Source: Albidovulum marisflavi | GTDB lineage: Bacteria; Pseudomonadota; Alphaproteobacteria; Rhodobacterales; Rhodobacteraceae | DNA: 64,000 nucleotides | Direction: 5' to 3' | NCBI RefSeq assembly: GCF_025751435.1 | Contig: NZ_JAOWKY010000006.1 | Coordinates: forward strand, 62,001-126,000 | Translations under genes and position numbers: made by a program | Notes under the pieces: model-generated | Told to the model about the DNA's origin: nothing | The model's input: the letters and a program-made list of their open reading frames with translations, nothing else | Database searches by the model: none | Shown: piece by piece, positions 7,167-18,681 of the stretch | Numbering within the stretch: the first letter of the stretch is position 1 | Layout of the letters: each line of letters begins with the position of its first letter

Positions 7167-8498
7167 ATGGCCCGCATGATGAAGATCGCGATCGTCGATG
7201 ATGAACAGGACATGCGCCAGTCGATCAGCCAGTGGCTGGCACTGTCGGGATTCGACACCGAAACCTATCCGTCTGCCGAAGAGGCGTTGAAGGCGATCGG
7301 GCCCGACTGGCCTGGCGTCGTCGTGTCGGACATCAAGATGCCCGGCATGGACGGCATGGCGTTCCTGAAGCGGCTGATGAGTGTCGACAGCGGTCTTCCC
7401 GTGATCATGATCACCGGCCACGGCGACGTGCCCATGGCGGTCGAGGCGATGCGCGTCGGCGCCTACGATTTTCTGGAAAAGCCCTTCAACCCCGACCGCA
7501 TGACCGAGCTTGCCAAGCGCGCTACCCAGGCGCGTCGCATGACGCTGGACAACCGGGCGCTCAGGCGGGAACTGGCGGACGGCTCGACGCTGATGAAGAA
7601 GCTCATCGGAAATTCCCCGGCGATGGAGCGCCTGCGCGAGGACATACTGGACCTTGGGCAGGCGGACGGCCATGTGCTGATCGACGGGGAAACCGGCACG
7701 GGCAAGACGCTGGTGGCGCACGCGCTGCACGCCGTCGGGCCGCGCGCCGGCAAGAAGTTCGTGGTCGTCAGCTGCGCCGCCTATGCCGAGGACATGCTGG
7801 GCAAGCGCCTGTTCGGTCCGATGGACGAAGGCGGACAGATCCCGCTGGTTGAAGAGGCCCGCGGCGGTACGCTGGTCCTGGAGGACGTCGAGGCGCTCAG
7901 CCATCCGCTGCAATCGCGGTTGCTGACCTTCATCAACGACCAGGGGACGCCCGCCGAAACGCGCATCATCGCGATCTGCAACGACCACGAGCAGGGCCGC
8001 ACGGTCGAGGACGCCCTGCGCCCCGACCTTTACTACCGGCTGGCCGCGCTCAAGATCATGCTGCCGCCGTTGCGGTCGCGGGGCGAGGACATCCTCGTGC
8101 TGTTCACGCGGCTGTCGGAGCAGTTCTCGGAAGAGTACGGCTGCGATGCGCCTCAGGTGACCGCGCAAGAGGCCGCGCAGCTGTTGCAGGCGCCGTGGCC
8201 GGGCAATGTTCGCCAGCTGATCAACGTTGCCGAACGCGCCGTTCTGCAAAACCGTCGTGGAACCGGCTCGATCGCATCGCTCCTGATGTCCGAGAACGAG
8301 GACGCGGGCCAGACCATGACGACCGAGGGCAAGCCGCTGAAGGAATACGTCGAAAGCTTTGAGAAGATGCTGATCGACAACACGATGCGACGCCACCGCG
8401 GATCGATCACCGCGGTCATGGAAGAGCTGTGCCTGCCGCGCCGGACCTTGAACGAAAAGATGGCCAAGTACGGGCTTCAGCGTCAGGACTACCTCTAA
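7167..8498 (+). CDS. dctD: DctD-like NtrC-family response regulator lacking the GAFTGA loop
   Basis: About 443 residues: receiver domain (acidic pocket DDE at 11-13, phosphoacceptor D55, Lys in EKPFNP), AAA+ domain (Walker A GETGTGKT at 174-181, DLYYRLAALKI, LPPLRSRGEDI) and a Fis-type helix-turn-helix at the end (SITAVMEELCLPRRTLNEKM). Where sigma-54 activators carry GAFTGA after the ELFG motif, this protein reads RLFGPMDEGGQIPLVEEA, so the sigma-54 contact loop is missing. The Walker B region is also altered (LVLEDVE). ATG 7167 was preferred to GTG 7161 for ribosome-site spacing. It probably works with DctB, but may act on the housekeeping RNA polymerase, as Rhodobacter capsulatus NtrC does. 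Confidence 0.82.
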   Translation: MARMMKIAIVDDEQDMRQSISQWLALSGFDTETYPSAEEALKAIGPDWPGVVVSDIKMPGMDGMAFLKRLMSVDSGLPVIMITGHGDVPMAVEAMRVGAYDFLEKPFNPDRMTELAKRATQARRMTLDNRALRRELADGSTLMKKLIGNSPAMERLREDILDLGQADGHVLIDGETGTGKTLVAHALHAVGPRAGKKFVVVSCAAYAEDMLGKRLFGPMDEGGQIPLVEEARGGTLVLEDVEALSHPLQSRLLTFINDQGTPAETRIIAICNDHEQGRTVEDALRPDLYYRLAALKIMLPPLRSRGEDILVLFTRLSEQFSEEYGCDAPQVTAQEAAQLLQAPWPGNVRQLINVAERAVLQNRRGTGSIASLLMSENEDAGQTMTTEGKPLKEYVESFEKMLIDNTMRRHRGSITAVMEELCLPRRTLNEKMAKYGLQRQDYL

Positions 8499-8606
8499 GA
8501 CGCCCTCCAAAACGCGCGTGTCGCTTGTGTGGGGGCGGGGACACCGCTCCGATGCGTCATGCGATCGCGTCGCGGTCGGGTGCCGCAGGGCCGCGCATTT
8601 TCGCCA

Positions 8607-8636
8607 TTGTGTTTGCGCCTCCAACCCCGCTAATGT
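8607..8636 (+). promoter_or_regulatory. Candidate rne promoter
   Basis: -35 TTGTGT, 18-bp spacer, -10 TAATGT, about 330 bp before the rne start. If used, it gives a leader of roughly 325 nt. Neither box is a strong match. Confidence 0.35.
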
Positions 8637-8642
8637 TGTCCA

Positions 8643-8966
8643 CAGCCGGTACGGTGCGCGCCTTGCGCCCGTCGGCGTGACGAATTCTCTGCCCGGTTCC
8701 GCTTGGGACCCCGGCAGGTGACATTGGCCGAAAGGCCGATCAAACACCCCGCAGGCCGACAAGGCGCGGGGGTAAGCAAAGGGTGCCCCTCGGGGCAGTC
8801 AGGACAGAAACGCGATGCTGCGAGACGTAAGAAGAAACGAGATGGCAGGCGAAGGATCGCCAGCCAGCGCCGTTCTTTCGCCGTCCGGCACCGCCACAGC
8901 ACAACATGCCCCCAACCGTTCCCGCCCGCCTGGACGGGCGCGGTCAGGTGCATGCGGAACCCATTC
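8643..8966 (+). promoter_or_regulatory. Long hairpin-rich 5' leader of rne
   Basis: The 468-bp gap between dctD and rne holds no credible gene, but its rne-proximal part contains a series of stable hairpins. These are GGTTCC/GGGACC (8695-8710), a 7-bp stem with a GAAA loop (8722-8739), TGCCC/GGGCA (8784-8797), a 10-nt arm hairpin with one A-A mismatch and an AGGA loop (8843-8866), and CGCCCG/CGGGCG (8923-8940). The last ends 26 nt before ATG. Enterobacterial rne has a comparable long leader through which RNase E autoregulates; the same role here is inference. Confidence 0.5.
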
Positions 8967-11735
8967 ATGGCCAAGAAAATGCTCATCGATGCCACCCACG
9001 CGGAAGAGACCCGCGTCGTGGTGGTGGACGGAAACAAGGTCGAGGAATTCGACTTTGAAACAGTCAACAAACGCCAGCTAGCCGGGAACATCTATCTCGC
9101 GAAGGTAACGCGCGTCGAACCGTCGCTTCAGGCGGCATTCGTTGACTACGGCGGAAACCGTCATGGTTTCCTGGCGTTCTCGGAAATCCACCCCGACTAC
9201 TACCAGATCCCGGTGGCGGACCGTCAGGCCCTGCTGGCCGAGGAAAAGGCTTACGCCGAGGCGATGGACGCCGAGGAGAACGGCCGTTCGCGCCGCCGCC
9301 GCTCGGACCGCAAGGCCGAAGCCGCGCGTCAGTCCGACCCGGTCGTGACCAGCGAGGACATCCCGGGCATGTCGATCGTCGACCTGTCCGATGAGGAAGC
9401 CCCGGTCGAAGTGGTCGAAGTGTCCGCGGAACAGGACAGCGGCACCGAGATGCCAGAGGCCACACCGGCAGAGGAGCTTGAGGCATCGGAGCAATCGGAT
9501 GCTGAGAGCCACGACACGCCGGACAGCGACGCGCAGGAAGAACCCTATGTCGCGGCGGATCATGCTGCCGACGCCGACCCGGAAATTGAATCGGTCGCCG
9601 AAGAAGACGTGGCCGAGGAAATCCGGCAACCGCGCAAGCCTCGTCCGCGCAAGTACAAGATCCAGGAAGTGATCAAGGTCCGGCAGATCATGCTGGTTCA
9701 GGTCGTCAAGGAAGAGCGCGGCAACAAGGGCGCGGCCCTGACGACCTACCTGAGCCTTGCCGGCCGCTACTGCGTGCTGATGCCCAACACCGCGCGCGGT
9801 GGCGGCATTTCCCGCAAGATCACCAACGCCGCGGACCGCAAGAAGCTCAAGGAGATCGCGACCGAGATCGACGTGCCGGAGGGCATGGGGCTGATCATCC
9901 GGACGGCTGGCAGCCAGCGCACCAAGACCGAGATCAAGCGCGACTACGAATACCTGATGCGCCTGTGGGAGCAGATCCGCGACCTGACGCTGAAGTCGAT
10001 CGCACCCGCGCCGATCTATGAGGAAGGCGACCTGATCAAGCGCTCGATCCGTGACCTTTACAACAAGGACATCGACGAGGTTCTGGTCGAGGGTGACAAG
10101 GGCTATCGCGCGGCCAAGGACTTCATGAAGATGATCATGCCGTCCCACGCCAAGAACGTGAAGCACTACGCCGAGGCGATGCCGCTTTTCGCGCGCTACC
10201 AGGTCGAAAGCTACCTCGCGGGGATGTTCAACCCGGTCGTGCAGCTGAAGTCGGGCGGCTACATTGTCATCGGCGTGACCGAGGCGCTGGTCGCGGTCGA
10301 CGTGAACTCCGGCCGTGCGACCAAGGAAGGCTCGATCGAGGACACCGCGCTAAAGACCAACCTCGAGGCGGCGGACGAGGTGGCCCGCCAGCTGCGCCTC
10401 CGCGACCTTGCCGGCCTGATCGTGATCGACTTCATCGACATGGAAGAGCGCAAGAACAACGCCGCCGTCGAGAAGCGCCTGAAGGAACGTCTGAAAACCG
10501 ATCGTGCCCGCATCCAGGTGGGTCGGATTTCGGGCTTCGGCCTGCTGGAAATGAGCCGTCAGCGCCTGCGTCCCGGCATGCTGGAATCGACGACCCAGCC
10601 CTGCGCGCACTGCCACGGCACCGGGATCATCCGGTCCGACGACAGCCTTGCGCTTCAGATCCTGCGGCAGCTTGAGGAAGAGGGCACGCGCAAGCGTTCG
10701 CGAGAGGTGCTGCTGAAGGCGCCAGTCGCTGTTGTCAACTTCCTGATGAACCAGAAGCGGGAACACATCGCCCAGATCGAGGCGCGCTACGGGCTTTCCG
10801 TTCGCGTCGAGGCCGATCCGTCGCTGGTCAGCCCGGATTACGTGATCGAGAAATTCAAAACCGCGACCCGGTTCGTGCCCGAGGTTCAAACGCCGGTGGT
10901 TTCGGCCGATGCGTCCCTGATGCCCGAGATCGAGGACGAGGAAGAAGAACTCGAACTCGCCGTTGAAGAAAGCGAAGAGGAAGAGACCTCGGCCGCCGCT
11001 CCTCAGGCTGCAGAGGGTGAGCCGGGCCGCAAGAAAAAGCGCCGCCGTCGGCGTCGCCGCAAGGGCGGCAACGGCGAGGCGCGTGCGGTCGAGGCGGAAG
11101 CGGCGGATGCCGGTGACAGTGATGGTGAAGCAGAGCCGGGTGATGTGACGGAAGCCGCCGGGTCCGCAGAGGCTGAAGCGCCTGCCGAGGAGCCCGCGGT
11201 GGCCGAAAAGCCCAAGTCCCGGCGCGGACGCGGAAAGAAGGCGGCCAAGGCCGCGCCAGTGGCGCCCGAAGCCCCGGTGGCGACCGAGGAAGTGGCCGAA
11301 GCTTCCGCTGACGCGCCTGCGGAAGAGGCCGAGAAAGCGCCGGCCAAGCGCAAGCGTACCCGCGGAGCGAAAGCCGCGGCGCCAGGCGAAGTGGCCGAAG
11401 AAGCCGCAGCTGCCGAAGAGGAGCCCAAGCCCGCCCGCACACGCAAGCCGCGCGCCAAAGCCAAGGCGCCCGCGCAACCGGAACCTGCCGCCGAAGCCGA
11501 GGCTCAGCCGGCAGCGGAACCCGAGGCCCCGGCGCAGCCCGAAACCTTGGCCCAACCGGAACCGCAAGCCGCCGAACAGCCGGAACCGGCCGAACATGTA
11601 TCTCCGCATTCGCAGCCCGCAATGGAGCCGGCCACCGTGGATGCGGGCCTTCAGCCTGACCCGGAAGAGGCCGAGGCCGTGACCTCTGACCCGGACAAGC
11701 CCAAACGGCGTGGCTGGTGGTCACTGGGCCGCTGA
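8967..11735 (+). CDS. rne: Ribonuclease E/G
   Basis: A 922-residue endoribonuclease, the core of RNA decay and rRNA/tRNA processing. The S1 domain is split by an acidic, low-complexity insert (about residues 85-225) before RKYKIQEVIKV, as in other alphaproteobacterial enzymes. Catalytic acidic residues are D445 (VDVNSGR) and D488 (VIDFIDMEER). The zinc-link CxxC is C546/C549 in PCAHCHGTG. From about residue 640 the tail is Ala/Glu/Lys/Arg/Pro-rich with basic blocks (KKKRRRRRRRKGG), expected to scaffold a degradosome and bind RNA. The start MAKKMLIDATHAEE was chosen; an in-frame ATG 15 bp upstream is possible. The frame also stays open across part of the leader. Confidence 0.95.
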   Translation: MAKKMLIDATHAEETRVVVVDGNKVEEFDFETVNKRQLAGNIYLAKVTRVEPSLQAAFVDYGGNRHGFLAFSEIHPDYYQIPVADRQALLAEEKAYAEAMDAEENGRSRRRRSDRKAEAARQSDPVVTSEDIPGMSIVDLSDEEAPVEVVEVSAEQDSGTEMPEATPAEELEASEQSDAESHDTPDSDAQEEPYVAADHAADADPEIESVAEEDVAEEIRQPRKPRPRKYKIQEVIKVRQIMLVQVVKEERGNKGAALTTYLSLAGRYCVLMPNTARGGGISRKITNAADRKKLKEIATEIDVPEGMGLIIRTAGSQRTKTEIKRDYEYLMRLWEQIRDLTLKSIAPAPIYEEGDLIKRSIRDLYNKDIDEVLVEGDKGYRAAKDFMKMIMPSHAKNVKHYAEAMPLFARYQVESYLAGMFNPVVQLKSGGYIVIGVTEALVAVDVNSGRATKEGSIEDTALKTNLEAADEVARQLRLRDLAGLIVIDFIDMEERKNNAAVEKRLKERLKTDRARIQVGRISGFGLLEMSRQRLRPGMLESTTQPCAHCHGTGIIRSDDSLALQILRQLEEEGTRKRSREVLLKAPVAVVNFLMNQKREHIAQIEARYGLSVRVEADPSLVSPDYVIEKFKTATRFVPEVQTPVVSADASLMPEIEDEEEELELAVEESEEEETSAAAPQAAEGEPGRKKKRRRRRRRKGGNGEARAVEAEAADAGDSDGEAEPGDVTEAAGSAEAEAPAEEPAVAEKPKSRRGRGKKAAKAAPVAPEAPVATEEVAEASADAPAEEAEKAPAKRKRTRGAKAAAPGEVAEEAAAAEEEPKPARTRKPRAKAKAPAQPEPAAEAEAQPAAEPEAPAQPETLAQPEPQAAEQPEPAEHVSPHSQPAMEPATVDAGLQPDPEEAEAVTSDPDKPKRRGWWSLGR

Positions 11736-11744
11736 TGACAAGAC

Positions 11745-11771
11745 AAGCGCCGGGCTGATCGCCCGGCGCTT
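11745..11771 (+). terminator. Terminator after rne
   Basis: A perfect 11-bp stem with a TGATC loop begins 10 bp after the rne stop. The following T tract is short, so it is strong in hairpin but weak in U-run. Confidence 0.6.
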
Positions 11772-11818
11772 TGCACTTCAGGCCACGCGCATGTGACAAT
11801 CGGTGCTCTTTCGCGCTC

Positions 11819-11847
11819 GTGACCTTGGCTGCGGGCTGCGCTATGGA
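11819..11847 (+). promoter_or_regulatory. Candidate ccdA promoter, 6 nt before ATG
   Basis: -35 GTGACC, 17-bp spacer, -10 TATGGA, then six bases (AAGACC) and the start codon. The spacing matches the dctB and ABC-F cases, but GGAAAG could also act as a ribosome site if transcription starts further upstream. Confidence 0.35.
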
Positions 11848-11853
11848 AAGACC

Positions 11854-12606
11854 ATGTTCGACCCAAGTTTCCTCACCGGCGGGTTTCCACTGGCCGCCCT
11901 TGTCGCGCTGATCGCGGGCGTGTTTTCCTTTGTCAGCCCCTGCGTGCTGCCGATCGTGCCGTCCTACCTAGCCTATATGGCCGGAATCGGCATGGGCGAC
12001 ATGGCGGGCGAGTCACGGGCGCGGCGGTCCGCCCTGCTGGCGGCGGTGTTCTTTGTCCTCGGGCTGTCGACCGTCTTTTTGCTGCTCGGCGTGGCGGCCT
12101 CGGCGTTGGGGCGCTTCCTGCTACAGAACCAGGACTGGTTCGCAACGGTGGCGGGCATCGTGGTTATGGTCTTCGGGGCGCACTTCATCGGCATCTTCCG
12201 CATCCCCTTCCTGGACCGGGATGCGCGGATCGACGTGGGCGACCGGGGTGGCAGCGCCTTCGGAGCCTATGTGCTGGGCCTGGCCTTCGCCTTCGGCTGG
12301 ACCCCTTGCATCGGGCCCCAGCTGGGCATGATCCTGACCCTTGCGGCAGAGGACGCCAGCCTGACGCGCGGTGCGGCCCTGCTTGCAGTCTATGCGTTGG
12401 GCCTTGGCATCCCCTTTATTCTGGTCGCCGCCTTCTTCCCGCGCCTCAAGGGGTTCATGGCCTTTCTGAAGCGGCATCTGGATCGAATCGAGAAGATCAT
12501 GGGCCTGTTGCTGTGGACGATTGGCCTGCTGATGGCGACCGGCAGCTTCAGCGCGTTTTCCTACTGGCTTCTGGAAACCTTCCCGGCGCTCGGCGGGGTG
12601 GGCTAG
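11854..12606 (+). CDS. ccdA: Cytochrome c biogenesis / thiol-disulfide transporter CcdA
   Basis: A 250-residue inner-membrane protein with about six hydrophobic segments. The two conserved redox cysteines are C30 in VSPCVLPIVPSY and C152 in GWTPCIGP, the CcdA/DsbD-beta pattern. It carries reducing power from cytoplasmic thioredoxin to periplasmic thiol proteins, mainly for cytochrome c maturation. The frame is open 17 codons upstream, but MFDPSFLTGG matches the family start. It stands alone between rne and rplU, with its own candidate promoter. Confidence 0.9.
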   Translation: MFDPSFLTGGFPLAALVALIAGVFSFVSPCVLPIVPSYLAYMAGIGMGDMAGESRARRSALLAAVFFVLGLSTVFLLLGVAASALGRFLLQNQDWFATVAGIVVMVFGAHFIGIFRIPFLDRDARIDVGDRGGSAFGAYVLGLAFAFGWTPCIGPQLGMILTLAAEDASLTRGAALLAVYALGLGIPFILVAAFFPRLKGFMAFLKRHLDRIEKIMGLLLWTIGLLMATGSFSAFSYWLLETFPALGGVG

Positions 12607-12624
12607 GGACACTGGCCCTTCCGC

Positions 12625-12653
12625 TTGACATTCGTGGTCCGATTGTCGATAAG
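12625..12653 (+). promoter_or_regulatory. rplU-rpmA promoter
   Basis: A consensus -35 TTGACA, 17-bp spacer and -10 GATAAG, about 145 bp before rplU. It is the best -35 in the window and fits a strongly expressed ribosomal-protein operon. Confidence 0.65.
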
Positions 12654-12798
12654 CCCGCATCCCGCCGGGTAAAACGCCCGGTCGGGTTCCATATTGATGC
12701 AATGACGCTTCCGAGAGGAGGCGCGCTGTCCGAGGCGGCATAGGGCCGGCAACACCCGAAAGGGGGCCACAGGGCGCGGAAACGAAAAGGAAAGACCC

Positions 12799-13239
12799 AT
12801 GTTCGCGGTCCTCAAGACCGGTGGCAAACAGTACAAGGTCCAGGCGGGCGACGTCCTGCGCGTGGAACTTCTGGCCGCCAACGCCGGTGACAAGATCCAA
12901 TTCAACGAAGTGCTGATGATCGGCGGCGACGCGCCCGTTCTGGGCAGCCCGCTGGTTGAGGGTGCGGCCGTGCAGGCCGAAGTCATCGACCAGATCAAGG
13001 CCGACAAGGTCATCACCTTCTGGAAGCGCCGCCGCAAGCATTCGTCGCAGCGCACCCGTGGCCATCGTCAGAAGCTGACGCTGGTTCGCGTGACCGACAT
13101 CCTCGCCTCGGGCGCGGAAAAGTCGGGCGTTGCAGCAGCGACCGGCACCTACGCCGCCCGCGTCGCGGCACACAATGCCGAAGCCAAGCCCGCCGAAGCC
13201 CCCAAGGCCAAGCGCGCGTCGAAAAAAGCCGAAGCGTAA
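12799..13239 (+). CDS. rplU: 50S ribosomal protein L21
   Basis: A 146-residue large-subunit protein. The first ~103 residues are the standard L21 fold (MFAVLKTGGKQYKVQAGD, then WKRRRKHSSQRTRGHRQ, which contacts 23S rRNA). A further ~40 residues form an Ala/Lys-rich tail ending KAKRASKKAEA, absent from the usual short bacterial form. A good ribosome site AAAGGAAAGACCC precedes the ATG. It is cotranscribed with rpmA 13 bp downstream. Confidence 0.97.
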   Translation: MFAVLKTGGKQYKVQAGDVLRVELLAANAGDKIQFNEVLMIGGDAPVLGSPLVEGAAVQAEVIDQIKADKVITFWKRRRKHSSQRTRGHRQKLTLVRVTDILASGAEKSGVAAATGTYAARVAAHNAEAKPAEAPKAKRASKKAEA

Positions 13240-13252
13240 GGAGTAACACCCC

Positions 13253-13522
13253 ATGGCACACAAGAAAGCAGGCGGTTCCTCCCGCAACGGCCGCGACTCC
13301 GCGGGTCGTCGTCTTGGCGTGAAACTGTTCGGCGGCCAGTCGGCCCAACCGGGCGCCATCATCGTGCGTCAGCGCGGCACCACCTGGTGGCCGGGCGAAG
13401 GCGTCGGCATGGGCCGTGACCACACGATCTATGCGACCGTCGATGGCCGCGTGACGTTCAAGCAAGGCCTCAAGGGCCGCACGTTTATTTCGGTTCTTCC
13501 CGTGTCGGAGGCTGCCGAGTAA
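13253..13522 (+). CDS. rpmA: 50S ribosomal protein L27
   Basis: An 89-residue protein whose N-terminal arm, [16 protein letters not shown], reaches the peptidyl-transferase centre. It starts directly with the mature arm, so no Firmicutes-type cleavable extension is present. The globular part shows LGVKLFGGQ and [18 protein letters not shown] strong ribosome site AAGGAGTAACACCCC precedes it. Two hairpins end the operon. Confidence 0.98.
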   Translation: MAHKKAGGSSRNGRDSAGRRLGVKLFGGQSAQPGAIIVRQRGTTWWPGEGVGMGRDHTIYATVDGRVTFKQGLKGRTFISVLPVSEAAE

Positions 13523-13528
13523 GCCGAA

Positions 13529-13586
13529 CATTTACAATCGGTTTGTAAATGGGGGATCGGCCGTAAGGCCGGTCCCTTTCTCGTTT
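13529..13586 (+). terminator. Double hairpin terminating rplU-rpmA
   Basis: The first hairpin has an AT-rich 9-bp stem (CATTTACAA/TTGTAAATG, 13529-13551). Two bases later a 9-bp stem with one G-T pair and a GTAA loop (13554-13575) is followed by CTTTCTCGTTTT, a classical intrinsic terminator. Confidence 0.8.
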
Positions 13587-13809
13587 TGCTGGGGGTGTCC
13601 ATCTTGGGCAGCGTATGTGACAGATTTCCGGACCGCAAAATGCGTTCTGAGCAAGGCAGGGGATTGTTCCCGCCATGCATACGCCCCATTTTGAAGATAC
13701 CGTCAGGGCAGGAAAGCATAGTTGAGGGGCGGTCAAGGCACATCTTCGGATGCAGGGAAGCCATCGGGTTGATACCACGCCTTGTTGTTGGCAGTGGAGG
13801 AGGGAAAGC

Positions 13810-14349
13810 ATGATTCAGGAACAGATCGGGCTTCTGCCGGTGATCCGAGCGGAACGATTCGTGCTGCGTCCGCTGCGGCTTTCCGATGTGGGACTGATCG
13901 CCTTCTACACGTCCGACAAGCGGGTCGCCGAGGCCACGCGCGTGATCCCGCATCCTCTGCCGGACGGGGCCACCGAAGCCTATGTGACGCGGTGCCTGAC
14001 CGATGGCTGCGGCGAGGACATCTGGGTCATGGATGGGTCGGAACAGGGTCTGGACGAAGTTCTGGGCATTGTCAGCCTGACCCCCATGGATCGCAGCCAG
14101 AGCGAGATCGTCTATTGGGTCGCCCCGGCGTTCTGGAATACGGGACTGGCATCCGAGGCCGTCAACGCGATTGTCGCGGCCAATCCTCATCAGGCGCGGA
14201 CACTGTTCGCAGAAGTGTTCCAGGACAATCCAGGCTCTGCCCGCGTGCTTACCAACAGCGGTTTCGAATACCTGGGCGATGCCGAGACGTTCTGCGTCGC
14301 GCGTAACAGCATGGTCCCGACGTGGACTTATGTCCGTAAGATGTCCTGA
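13810..14349 (+). CDS. GNAT-family N-acetyltransferase (RimJ/RimL-like)
   Basis: A 179-residue acetyltransferase of the GNAT superfamily. ERFVLRPLRLSDVGL opens it as in RimJ/RimL-type enzymes. VYWVAPAFWNTGLASEAVNAIV marks the region around the acetyl-CoA site, and NPGSARVLTNSGFEYLGD is the typical C-terminal motif. Acetyl-CoA use is family knowledge; the acceptor is unknown. The ATG after GGAGGAGGGAAAGC was chosen over a longer open frame. It lies between rpmA and obgE, which are often adjacent elsewhere. The 234 bp before it holds the rpmA terminator and no clear promoter. Confidence 0.8.
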   Translation: MIQEQIGLLPVIRAERFVLRPLRLSDVGLIAFYTSDKRVAEATRVIPHPLPDGATEAYVTRCLTDGCGEDIWVMDGSEQGLDEVLGIVSLTPMDRSQSEIVYWVAPAFWNTGLASEAVNAIVAANPHQARTLFAEVFQDNPGSARVLTNSGFEYLGDAETFCVARNSMVPTWTYVRKMS

Positions 14350-14368
14350 GGCGCCACGGTGTGGCGTC
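14350..14368 (+). terminator. Probable terminator after the GNAT gene
   Basis: An 8-bp stem (one G-T pair) with a GGT loop starts at the last base of the stop codon and is followed by ACCTTTCC. It is only moderately convincing because the U-run is interrupted. Confidence 0.45.
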
Positions 14369-14431
14369 ACCTTTCCTCATTGCCATCGCGCCAGCGGCAG
14401 CCCTTGAGAAACTGGCAAGGAAAAGAGTTGG

Positions 14432-14460
14432 TTGACCTTGCCCGCGGCGCGGGGTTTGAT
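14432..14460 (+). promoter_or_regulatory. Candidate promoter of the ATP-grasp/methyltransferase pair
   Basis: -35 TTGACC, 17-bp spacer, -10 TTTGAT, 41 bp before the ATP-grasp-like gene. Together with the hairpin upstream it makes these two genes a separate unit. Confidence 0.45.
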
Positions 14461-14501
14461 CCGTTTGCATTACCGGGTGCCGGCTGAACAAGGGTCGGAT
14501 T

Positions 14502-15604
14502 ATGCCCGCCGGCGCGGTCGAAGTCACGGAGGGCTGGGTGACCATTCAGGGTGGCAAGGGCAGGGGCCTTGTCTTTGAATCCGTGCCGGAGAACGGCCAT
14601 GTCCGCGTCCGCATCGACGAGTCGGGCAAGCCCAAGTACCTTTGGCCCAACCGAACGCTTCTCAGCGACGAGGCGCTGGACAAGCTGCGCAAACGTGGCA
14701 CGTTCTTCTTTTATCCGCCGCCCCGGCCGGTCGAACAGCGCGGCCTTTCCTGGATCGTGAACATCTGCGCCGATGCGGATGAATACCGCGGCGGGCTTCT
14801 GGGCCTGGACGCGGCCTTCGGAACGGCGTTGCCCATTTTCAACCATCCGCGCGCGGTGGCAATGACCCGGCGCGACCTGTCCGCCGCGCGTCTTGATGGG
14901 ATCGAGGGGCTGATCGTGCCCCGGTGCAGACGCTTCATGGCAGATGAAACCGACAGCTTTCAGAAGGCCTTCAAGGAGGGCGAGTTCCGCTACCCGGTTC
15001 TGGTTCGCCCTGCCGCGTCGCAGACCGGCCGGGACCTGGTCCGCATCGATACGCCTTTCGACTGGCCGAAGGTCTACCAGACGCACTGGTATGGCAAACC
15101 TCACTTCATGACCCAGTTTCACGATACCTATGGGCCGGAAGGCTTCCTCAAGCTGCGCGCGGGATGGTTCGGCGGCCGGATGCAGATCCACTCGATCAAG
15201 CAATCGCAGCATTGGCGCGTCAATCACGAAACCGGAGAGACACCGCCCGACATCTTCGCTCCCCGCGAGGCCGAGCTGGTGGACAAGCTTCTGGCCGAGG
15301 GTGTGCTGGCCAGCGTGATGGAGCAGATCGGGTCGCTGAGCGGGATGGATCTGATCGGCGCGGACCTGGGCATCTTGCCCGATGGCCGGCTGGTCCTGTT
15401 CGAGGCGAATGCCGCGATGACCATGATTCAGCCCCTGTCCTACTTCAAGACGACGATCGCCAAGGACCGCTTTCGCCGGTTGCACGGCCCGGTCAGGGAA
15501 GCCGTCAACGCTGCCGTGGACGACTTTCTTGCGCAGGTCGCGAAGGGCGAACGCGGACCATCAGCGACCTTGCCAAGCGTTGCCGAAACCTTTGACAGGG
15601 CGCC

Positions 15605-15608
<4 letters not shown>
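14502..15608 (+). CDS. ATP-grasp-like protein of unknown substrate
   Basis: A 368-residue protein not recognised as a named enzyme. Several stretches fit an ATP-grasp ligase: NHPRAVAMTRRDLSAARLDG, the strand FRYPVLVRPAASQTGRDLVRID, and the metal-binding end GADLGILPDGRLVLFEANAA with the D/E/N pattern. ATP-grasp enzymes join a carboxylate to an amine or thiol through an acyl phosphate; RimK belongs to the same fold. No TPR or extra domain is visible, and the first ~90 residues are unassigned. Its stop overlaps the next start (ATGA), so it is translationally coupled to a methyltransferase. Fold assignment is moderately secure; the reaction is not known. Confidence 0.6.
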
Positions 15609-18622
<3,014 letters not shown>

Positions 18623-18681
18623 GGCGCTCAACCGGGCCAGGTTCCGGCGGCGACGATCTGACCGAGTAGAAAGGGTATCCT

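Noticed and set aside
6960-8762. 600-codon open frame antisense to dctD
   Set aside because: Arg/His/Gln-rich composition typical of GC-rich antisense frames; dctD on the other strand is an unmistakable gene.
10350-11609. 419-codon open frame antisense to the rne tail
   Set aside because: It mirrors the Ala/Glu-rich RNase E tail and has no domain pattern.
10990-11640. Tandem repeats in the rne tail
   Set aside because: The Ala/Glu/Pro/Lys codons give a repetitive look, but no fixed repeat unit is present.
12607-12743. Extension of an open frame across the rplU promoter region
   Set aside because: It overlaps ccdA out of frame and the consensus rplU promoter; no start or ribosome site.
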